DNA of 40,529 nucleotides from Candidatus Sulfotelmatobacter kueseliae (lineage in GTDB: Bacteria > Acidobacteriota > Terriglobia > Terriglobales > Acidobacteriaceae): assembly GCA_900290255.1 (NCBI GenBank), contig OMOD01000124.1, positions 1 to 40,529 on the forward strand. Direction: 5' to 3'. The translations under genes were made by a program, and so were the position numbers. A model generated the notes under the pieces. It was not told where the DNA came from. It made no database searches and saw only the letters and a program-made list of their open reading frames with translations. Positions within the stretch are counted from its first letter, which is position 1; each line of letters begins with the position of its first letter. Below are positions 34,392-40,529 of this stretch, one piece after another.

Positions 34392-34424
34392 TTCGAAGTG
34401 AGATCGCAGGTTCGAAAGCGATCT
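34392..34424. promoter_or_regulatory. Stem-loop and paired TTCGAA sites before the TolC-like gene
   Basis: TTCGAA occurs at 34392-34397 and 34411-34416. Between and beside them AGATCGC (34401-34407) pairs perfectly with GCGATCT (34418-34424). Farther upstream CCGCCGATC and GATCGGCGG near 34290 and 34352 also pair. It may be an operator or an RNA structure in the leader of the efflux operon. Confidence 0.4.
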
Positions 34425-34489
34425 GCGCCGGCAGGAATCGGCCCGAGCGCTGTGTCCGGGACAATTGAGGCTTGAGCAGGGAGAGCCTG

Positions 34490-35791
34490 ATGCAGAAAAG
34501 ACTGTGGCGACCGCTGGTTTGGTTGGCTGTGCTGGGCGGCGCGGCGAGCGTTGCCGCGCAGCAACCGGCGCCCCAGGCTCCATCTGCCCTCCAGGTCTGG
34601 AACTGGGATACCGTGAAGCACAACTTCGAGATGAACAACACCACCATGCTGGCGGGTATGTTGAACATCGACGAACTGAAGGCGGAAGAGATCACCTCGT
34701 TTCTGCGGCCGAACCCACAACTTTCGCTCACCGTCGACGGAACCCAGATCGCTCCCAACCACGGCGAGTGGCGGCCATTTGCCGGGACCTTTGAGTCCCC
34801 CGGCGTCAGTTATCTGTTCGAGAGGCGGAACAAGCGGCATCTTCGGCTCGAGGTTGCCAGGCAAGGCACTGCCATCGGGGTGGCCCAGCAGGCCGACATA
34901 GAGCGCAATCTGCTTTTCAACCTGCGCGACGCCTTTGTCGGCATCCTTCAGGCCAAGGCCGTGCTGCGCGTGGCGCAGGACAATCTCGACTACTGGGACA
35001 AGGTTCTGAAAATCAGCCGCGACCGCTACCAGGCCGGCGACATCGCCCAGATTGATCTCGACCGGCTCGAACTGCAACGCTTGCAGTACGAATCCGATCT
35101 GCAGGCTGCACTGGTCAACCTGCGCACCACCAAGATCAACCTGCTGGCTTTGCTGGATGACCGCCGTCCGGTTGACAGCTTCGATGTCGACGGGCCTTAC
35201 GATTTCAGCGAGGACCTGCTTTCGCTCGATGACTATCGCAAGGACGCGCTCGATGCGCGGCCAGATCTGCGCGCCGCCGTGCTCTCGGTACAACAGGCGG
35301 AAACCAGCTACAAACTCGCTGAGGCTAACGGCTCCACGGATCCGACGGTGAGCGCCTGGTACACGCACAATGCCTCGACCAACAATCCCCTCGCGACCCA
35401 CACGCTCGGGGTGAGCGTGAGCGTTCCGCTGCGCATCTTCGACCGCAACCAGGGCGAGAAGCTGCGCACCAAAATTGACATCAACCGCAACCAGAAGCTC
35501 CGCCAGGGAGTGGAGACCCAGGTCTACAGCGATGTAGATTCTGCTTACGCCATCGTCAACAGCAACATCGAACTGCTGAAGCCGTACAAACGCCAATACC
35601 TGGATCAGGCCGTGCGCGTGCGCGACACGGTCTTTTTCTCCTACCAGCATGGGGGCGCATCGCTGCTGGATTTCCTGAGTGCCGAAAGCGACTACCGCAC
35701 CGTGCAGTTGAATTACGTGAATCTAGTAGGCGCGTATTTGACGGCTGCCGCGCAGATGAATTTAGCGGTGGGCCGCGAGGTCGTCCCATGA
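34490..35791 (+). CDS. TolC-family outer-membrane efflux protein
   Basis: A 433-residue outer-membrane factor that would form the exit duct of the RND pump encoded next. Signal peptide: WRPLVWLAVLGGAASVAA. Features of the TolC fold are the two long helical hairpins with repeat pattern RDAFVGILQAKAVLRVAQDN and DSAYAIVNSNIELLKPYKRQ, and strand segments (VSVSVPLRIFDRNQGEK; LRPNPQLSLTVDG). The ATG at 34490 has GGGAGA upstream; a start at 34472 would be six residues longer. Its TGA overlaps the next ATG by 4 bases, so adaptor translation is coupled. Not a lipoprotein (no lipobox). Confidence 0.93.
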   Translation: MQKRLWRPLVWLAVLGGAASVAAQQPAPQAPSALQVWNWDTVKHNFEMNNTTMLAGMLNIDELKAEEITSFLRPNPQLSLTVDGTQIAPNHGEWRPFAGTFESPGVSYLFERRNKRHLRLEVARQGTAIGVAQQADIERNLLFNLRDAFVGILQAKAVLRVAQDNLDYWDKVLKISRDRYQAGDIAQIDLDRLELQRLQYESDLQAALVNLRTTKINLLALLDDRRPVDSFDVDGPYDFSEDLLSLDDYRKDALDARPDLRAAVLSVQQAETSYKLAEANGSTDPTVSAWYTHNASTNNPLATHTLGVSVSVPLRIFDRNQGEKLRTKIDINRNQKLRQGVETQVYSDVDSAYAIVNSNIELLKPYKRQYLDQAVRVRDTVFFSYQHGGASLLDFLSAESDYRTVQLNYVNLVGAYLTAAAQMNLAVGREVVP

Positions 35792-36927
35792 GGGCTCATT
35801 TTTTCAAACGGATTTTTCCGCTGGCGCTGGGTTTGCCGCTGTCGTTTCTGCTCGTTGGTTGCAGCGGCAAGGCGAACCCCGGTGCCGAAGCGCCGCCCAA
35901 GGCTGTCGTCGAGCCCGAACTCGACGCCAATAATTTCACGGTTGACCATCCTGAGCAGTTCCCGCTGGTCGCCGCGGTCGAGCACAAAGCAGTTCCCGCG
36001 CTGAATGTGACCGGGGTCGTGCAGCCCGATATCGCCCGCGCCGTGCCCGTCATCTCCCTGGCTTCAGGACGCGTCGTCGAGATCAAAGCCAGGCTCGGCG
36101 ACACCGTAGAAAAGGGCCAAGTGCTGCTAAGAGTTCGCAGCGGCGACGTCTCTAGCGCTTACGACACTTATCTGAAGGCCGAAAACGACGAGCGGTTGGC
36201 CCGCATTCAGCTCGAGCGCGCGCAGACTCTGTACGAAAAAGGCGCCATCGCCAAGAGCGCCCTCGAGCAGGCCGAGGACACCGAAGGAGATGCCAAAGCC
36301 GACCTCACCGCCGCGACGGAACAGCTGCGTCTTCTCGGTATCGACAAAGACCATCCTTCTGGAATCGTGGACATTACAGCACCCATCTCGGGCGTGATCA
36401 CCGACCAGCAAGTTACGAATGCCGCCGGCGTGCAAGGCTTGTCTGGCCCGAACCCGTTCACCATCTCCGATCTTTCTTACGTCTGGATCATCTGTGACGT
36501 CTACGAAAACGATCTTGATGCAGTACGCGTCGGGCAATACGCCGACATTCACCTCAATGCGTATCCCAACGAAGTCTTGAAGGGACGTATCGATAACATT
36601 CTGCCCATTCTCGACCCCAACATCCGCACCGCAAAAGTCCGGCTGGAAGTGAAAAACCCCGGCATGATGCGCATCGGAATGTTTGCCACGGCCACGTTCT
36701 ACGGCAAGCAGCCGGAGACCCGCTCCGCCGTTCCCGCGACCGCGGTGCTCCATCTCCACGACCGCGAGTGGGTCTACACGCCGTTGGGCAGCGGCCATTT
36801 CAGGCGCGTCGAAGTCGTCACGGGGAACATGCTGCCCGGCAAGCAACAGGAGATCGTCTCCGGGATCAAGCCCGGCGACCAGGTTGTGTCGAACGCGCTC
36901 GATCTGCAGAACACGGTGGAGCAATAG
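35788..36927 (+). CDS. RND efflux periplasmic adaptor lipoprotein (CusB/CzcB-like)
   Basis: A 379-residue membrane-fusion protein linking the inner-membrane pump to the TolC-like duct. It has a lipoprotein signal with lipobox LLVGC (Cys25). The lipoyl-like hairpin domain (SGRVVEIKARLGDTVEKGQV), the helical hairpin (AQTLYEKGAIAKSALEQAED) and the barrel parts (DVYENDLDAVRVGQYADI; GIKPGDQVVSN) are in the typical order. Overlap with the upstream stop (ATGA) couples translation. The 118-base gap to the pump gene contains a dispersed repeat. The substrate is probably a divalent or heavy-metal ion by association with the pump, but no His-rich metal-binding tail is evident. Confidence 0.94.
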   Translation: MRAHFFKRIFPLALGLPLSFLLVGCSGKANPGAEAPPKAVVEPELDANNFTVDHPEQFPLVAAVEHKAVPALNVTGVVQPDIARAVPVISLASGRVVEIKARLGDTVEKGQVLLRVRSGDVSSAYDTYLKAENDERLARIQLERAQTLYEKGAIAKSALEQAEDTEGDAKADLTAATEQLRLLGIDKDHPSGIVDITAPISGVITDQQVTNAAGVQGLSGPNPFTISDLSYVWIICDVYENDLDAVRVGQYADIHLNAYPNEVLKGRIDNILPILDPNIRTAKVRLEVKNPGMMRIGMFATATFYGKQPETRSAVPATAVLHLHDREWVYTPLGSGHFRRVEVVTGNMLPGKQQEIVSGIKPGDQVVSNALDLQNTVEQ

Positions 36928-36964
36928 ACCGCATGCTGCTCGAATTGGATGGCCGATTTGAAAG

Positions 36965-37021
36965 GGCGCGGCTTCAGCCGCGCCGAAGCAAGACTAGGCT
37001 TCCTGCGGCTTTAGCCGCTGG
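36965..37021. repeat. Two-hairpin dispersed repeat, copy 2
   Basis: GGCGCGGC-ttca-GCCGCGCC (36965-36984) is followed by GCGGC-ttta-GCCGC (37005-37018) and TGGGG. The same two-hairpin plan, with the same ttca and ttta loops, occurs at 9550-9609. It lies between the adaptor and pump genes, inside the efflux operon, and could form stable hairpins in the message. Confidence 0.75.
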
Positions 37022-37045
37022 GGTCAGGCCGCATCGGAGGGCGAA

Positions 37046-40000
37046 ATGATTCGCCGCGTCGTCGATTTCGCCCTCGGCAACCGTCTGCTGGTCTTGGGCG
37101 GCGCGCTGCTGCTGTTTGCCTGGGGCATCGTTTCGTTCCACAACCTGCCCATCGAAGCCTATCCCGACGTGGCCGACAATTACGTCGAAATCATCACCCA
37201 ATGGCCGGGAATTGCCGCCGAGCAAATCGAACAACAAGTCACCATTCCGCTGGAAACGGCCATGAACGGCATCCCCGGCGTGGTGCATCTGCGGTCGTTC
37301 TCGCTGTTCGGACTCTCTGACCTGAAGCTGATTTTCGAAGATGGAACCGACAACGCCTGGAACCGCGAGCGCGTCCTCGAACGCCTGAGTCAGGTCACGC
37401 TGCCGCCGGGCGTCACGCCGCAGATGGGCACCGACTGGAGTCCGGTCGGACAGATTTATTTCTTCACCCTGCGCAGCACGAATCCGAAGTATGACCCGAT
37501 GGAACTGAAGTCCATCGAAGACTGGATCGTCGAAAAGAATCTCAAGTCCGTCCCCGACATAGTTGACGTCGCCAGTTTCGGCGGGCCCACCCGCGAATAT
37601 CAGGTCCGGCTGGATCCCGACAAGCTCGTCTCCTACGGATTGAACCTCGCCCAGGTCGAGCAACAACTGGCCAACAACAACGCTAACGCCGGAGGCAGTT
37701 TCATCCAGGCCGGCCTGCAGCAAATCAACGTCCGCGAAGTCGGACTGGTCGATCGGGTTCACGACATCGAACAGACGGTGATTCTGACCAAGAATGGCAC
37801 GCCCCTCCACGTCAAAGACATTGCCGTGGTTTCACAGGGCCCGAAAATCAGGCTTGGCCAATTCGCCCGTGCGATGCATCGCGAAGACGGCAAGATTATT
37901 GACAACGACGACGTGGTTTCCGGCATCGTGCTCCTGCGCAAGGGCGCAGCCGCCGATCCGGCTCTGAAAGCGCTGCACGAAAAGATTGATGAGATGAACA
38001 ATCACACCCTGCCCAAAGGAGTGAAGATCGTTCCTTTCATCGATCGCAGCGACCTGGTTCATTTCACGAGCCACACCGTTCTGCACAACCTGGGTGCAGG
38101 CATGATCCTGGTTTCGATCATTCTGTTTCTGTTCCTGGGCAACGTGCGCGGCGCACTCATCGTCGCGGCCACAATTCCGTTCTCTCTGTTGTTTGCCTCA
38201 ACTTGTCTTGATCTGAAGCAAGTCCCCGCCAACCTGCTGTCATTGGGAGCGCTCGATTTTGGCATGGTGGTCGACGGCGCGGTGGTGATGATCGAAAACA
38301 TCGTCCGCCACATGAGTTTCTCCCGCGCCACGGAGACCCCAATCGAACGCATCGGCGAGGCAGCGCACGAAGTCCAGCGGCCAGTCTTCTACGCCATCGG
38401 CATTATCATCACCGCCTACCTGCCGATCTTCACGCTGCAGCGTGTCGAAGGCCGGCTGTTTCAGCCCATGGCCTGGACTGTCGCCTTCGCCCTCCTGGGC
38501 GCTCTCATCTTCTCCATGCTGATCGCGCCGGTGCTGGCCAGTTTCGCCTTCGCCAAAGGCGCGAAGGAATGGCACAACCCGATCATGTATTTCCTGACCG
38601 AGCGCTACCGCAATGCGGTTCGTTGGGCCATTCGTCACCGCCGTATCACCGTCGGTGTGGGGCTGGCGGGTGTCGCCGTGGGAATGTATCTCGGCTTCAG
38701 TGGGGTAATCGGCTCCGAATTTTTGCCGCATCTGGACGAAGGCGCCCTGTGGGTCCGCGGCACGCTCGCTCCCAGCACAGGCCCAGATGAAGGTATCCGA
38801 GTCGCCAACCAGGCCCGAGCAGTGCTGTGCTCTTTTCCCGAGGTTCCCCAGTGCACCAGCCAGGTCGGGCGTCCCGACGATGGAACCGACACCACGGGCT
38901 TCTTCAATACGGAATACTTCGTCGACCTCAAGCCGAAGGAAAAATGGCGGCCCGTCTTCCATGAGGACAAAGACGAACTGATCGCCGCCATGCAGCGCGA
39001 ACTCGACAAGATCCCCGGCGTCGTCTGGGGTTTCTCGCAGCCCATTGAAGACAACATGGAAGAAGCGGTCAGCGGCGTAAAGGGAGAACTCGCCACCAAG
39101 GTCTACGGCGATGATTTGAGAACCTTGGAAGAGAAGGCCGATCAGATCGTCGCCATCATGCGCCAGATTCAGGGAATTGAGGATCTGGGGGTCTTTCGTG
39201 TTCTCGGCCAGCCCAATCTCAACATCACCGTTGACCGGGATGCCGCTGCTCGGTACCAGATCAACGTCGCCGACGTACAGGACGCAATCCAGACTGCCGT
39301 CGGCGGAAACGCCCTTACGCAGGTGCTGCAACTAGAGGCTCGCTATGACCTCGTTCTGCGCTATCTCCCCCAATTCCGCGACACCAGGGAGGCGATTGAG
39401 AAGATTCGTCTGCTCTCGCCCACCGGAGAACGCGTCTCGCTGGCTCAGCTTTGCAAAATACAGGTCGCGGACGGTGGTTCGGAAATCTATCGCGAGGGCA
39501 ACCAGCGTTATATCGCCATCAAGTACAGCGTGCGCGGCCGCGACCTGGGTAGCACGGTGCAAGAGGCCATCCACAAGATCGACGAGCAAGTGAAATTACC
39601 CACCGGCTATCACATCAAATGGGAAGGAGAATACGCCAGCCAGAAGCGAGCGAACCAGCGGCTGCTGATCGTGCTGCCCATCACGATTCTGATCATCTTC
39701 ATCATCCTCTACACCATGTTCAAATCATTTAAGTGGTCGCTGCTGATCATGGCCAATGTTGCAGTGGCTCCCATCGGCGGTCTGCTGGCTCTGTTGTTCA
39801 CCGGCACGAACTTCAGCGTTTCCTCTGGTGTCGGATTCCTGGCTCTGTTCGGCGTATGCGTGCAGACCGGCGTGATCATGCTGGAATACATCAACCAGTT
39901 ACGTGTGCGTCGCTATTCCGTGGAAGATGCGGCTGTTGAGGGCGCCGTGCTGCGGCTGCGCCCGATCATGATGACCATGCTGGTCGCGACTCTGGGGCTT

Positions 40001-40195
40001 CTGCCGGCGGCGATGTCGCATGCCATCGGATCGGATTCGCAGCGCCCGTTCGCCATCGTGATCGTTGGTGGCCTGATGGCGGCTCTCGTGATGAGTATCT
40101 TTCTGTTGCCCACGCTTTACGTTTGGGTGGCCGGCGAGCGCGACGTGCTGCCCGCTGCCGAGCCGGGCTTCGACGAAGGCGAGCACGTGGACTAG
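37046..40195 (+). CDS. CzcA-like heavy-metal RND efflux pump
   Basis: A 1049-residue inner-membrane proton/substrate antiporter of the HME-RND family, which exports metal cations from the periplasm or cytoplasm. Twelve membrane helices are expected; TM1 is ALGNRLLVLGGALLLFAWG-like. The proton-relay acidic residues of metal-type pumps are Asp404, Asp410 and Glu417 in LDFGMVVDGAVVMIENIVRHM (the CzcA motif). Periplasmic domains contain GVTPQMGTDWSPVGQI and DGTDTTGFFNTEYF. The ATG at 37046 follows GGAGGGCGAA. It forms, with the adaptor and TolC-like genes, one tripartite system: the pump binds substrate, the adaptor transmits motion and the duct releases it outside. Substrate specificity (Zn, Co, Cd, Ni or Cu/Ag) is uncertain. 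Confidence 0.96.
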   Translation: MIRRVVDFALGNRLLVLGGALLLFAWGIVSFHNLPIEAYPDVADNYVEIITQWPGIAAEQIEQQVTIPLETAMNGIPGVVHLRSFSLFGLSDLKLIFEDGTDNAWNRERVLERLSQVTLPPGVTPQMGTDWSPVGQIYFFTLRSTNPKYDPMELKSIEDWIVEKNLKSVPDIVDVASFGGPTREYQVRLDPDKLVSYGLNLAQVEQQLANNNANAGGSFIQAGLQQINVREVGLVDRVHDIEQTVILTKNGTPLHVKDIAVVSQGPKIRLGQFARAMHREDGKIIDNDDVVSGIVLLRKGAAADPALKALHEKIDEMNNHTLPKGVKIVPFIDRSDLVHFTSHTVLHNLGAGMILVSIILFLFLGNVRGALIVAATIPFSLLFASTCLDLKQVPANLLSLGALDFGMVVDGAVVMIENIVRHMSFSRATETPIERIGEAAHEVQRPVFYAIGIIITAYLPIFTLQRVEGRLFQPMAWTVAFALLGALIFSMLIAPVLASFAFAKGAKEWHNPIMYFLTERYRNAVRWAIRHRRITVGVGLAGVAVGMYLGFSGVIGSEFLPHLDEGALWVRGTLAPSTGPDEGIRVANQARAVLCSFPEVPQCTSQVGRPDDGTDTTGFFNTEYFVDLKPKEKWRPVFHEDKDELIAAMQRELDKIPGVVWGFSQPIEDNMEEAVSGVKGELATKVYGDDLRTLEEKADQIVAIMRQIQGIEDLGVFRVLGQPNLNITVDRDAAARYQINVADVQDAIQTAVGGNALTQVLQLEARYDLVLRYLPQFRDTREAIEKIRLLSPTGERVSLAQLCKIQVADGGSEIYREGNQRYIAIKYSVRGRDLGSTVQEAIHKIDEQVKLPTGYHIKWEGEYASQKRANQRLLIVLPITILIIFIILYTMFKSFKWSLLIMANVAVAPIGGLLALLFTGTNFSVSSGVGFLALFGVCVQTGVIMLEYINQLRVRRYSVEDAAVEGAVLRLRPIMMTMLVATLGLLPAAMSHAIGSDSQRPFAIVIVGGLMAALVMSIFLLPTLYVWVAGERDVLPAAEPGFDEGEHVD

Positions 40196-40383
40196 TTGCG
40201 AGTCGTGAGTCCCGAGCCGCTAGCCAACTTCTCTGGACCTTGAGTTCGGCCGCGAACTTGGGCTGACCGACGGTCATCGACCGCTGTTGCGTGACACTCG
40301 AAGGGTGCGAATGATGAGGTGGTAAGACCACGGGCAAGGTGGGAACGCTGGCAGCTCGAAGCTCGCGACTCAGGACTCAGGAC
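40195..40383. repeat. Imperfect inverted repeat near the window end
   Basis: The left arm (about 40195-40217) contains GAGTCGTGAGTCCCGAGC. The right arm (40361-40383) read on the other strand contains GAGTCCTGAGTCGCGAGC; about 18 of 23 positions pair. The rest of 40196-40529 downstream of the efflux operon has no gene I can support: the open frames on the minus strand look like shadows. Confidence 0.5.
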
Positions 40384-40529
40384 CGGAAAAAATAAGAGTT
40401 CCGAGGTGATGTAGGATCCATTCGTCTCGGCCAGTAGCTCGCGTTTGACCCTCGCTCGACCTGCTCTCACTGCCTCCCTTGCGGGGCGCAATGCGCGATC
40501 TTCGCTCGGGCTCCGGGCTCACCGCCAAC

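Noticed and set aside
33908..35650. 580-residue minus-strand open frame
   Set aside because: Antisense shadow of the TolC-like gene and the small membrane protein; no domain visible.
38240..39331. 363-residue minus-strand open frame
   Set aside because: Antisense shadow of the CzcA-like pump.
40192..40491. 99-residue minus-strand open frame at the window end
   Set aside because: It spans the inverted repeat and is compositionally unlike a protein; no family resemblance.

Overview
The window looks like chromosomal DNA from a member of the Acidobacteriota, probably a soil Terriglobia or Koribacter-like lineage. GC content is fairly high. An Oar-like TonB-dependent transporter with an N-terminal carboxypeptidase-regulatory (CnaB-like) domain lies directly before a VWA protein of the type called acidobacterial VWFA-related. 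Several different short inverted-repeat elements sit between genes. This assignment is inferred from gene content; there is no rRNA in the window. Most of the window is ordinary chromosome with housekeeping genes and many secreted proteins of unknown function. There is no phage, CRISPR array, recognisable transposase or biosynthetic cluster.

Region by region. Positions 1-2100 hold the iron-sulfur assembly genes iscR-iscS-iscU on the minus strand; iscU is cut by the window edge. A palindromic Rrf2/IscR-type operator precedes iscR. A divergent promoter at 2315-2342 drives a small zinc-ribbon protein and a single-domain response regulator. On the minus strand follow tsaD and a Fic AMPylase that overlaps it, with an AT-rich, repeat-laden control region (5469-5756) shared with the divergent cca. 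Then come a DciA-like DUF721 gene, gatC and gatA on the plus strand. A minus-strand block (9648-12845) holds an FmdE-like protein, cysS, pgsA and an unknown gene translationally coupled to pgsA. The minus-strand pair 12890-18489 encodes the VWA protein and the TonB-dependent transporter. A Spy/CpxP-like periplasmic protein and tRNA-Val(GAC) follow on the plus strand.

From 19564 on there is a frameshifted AMP-dependent synthetase/ligase, a secreted nucleoside-hydrolase-like protein, two tandem DUF507 genes followed by queG, an unknown membrane protein, a secreted protein with a permuted papain-like (LRAT/NlpC-type) His...Cys arrangement, an STN-like protein with a poly-Gln tail, and an unknown secreted protein. 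LigD (phosphoesterase plus ligase, no polymerase domain) carries an in-frame inverted-repeat insertion in its linker. A NUDIX hydrolase, a Gfo/Idh/MocA oxidoreductase and a secreted putative-Ig protein follow. The window closes with a tripartite heavy-metal-type RND efflux operon (TolC-like, lipoprotein adaptor, CzcA-like pump), preceded by a small membrane protein and a perfect 14-bp palindrome.

I did not find a clear new multi-gene system. The most unusual signals are the repeat elements (at least five sequence types, one inside the ligD reading frame), the control region between fic and cca, the tandem half-sites upstream of iscR, the single-base frameshift in the ligase gene, and the uncharacterised secreted proteins at 25673-29228.
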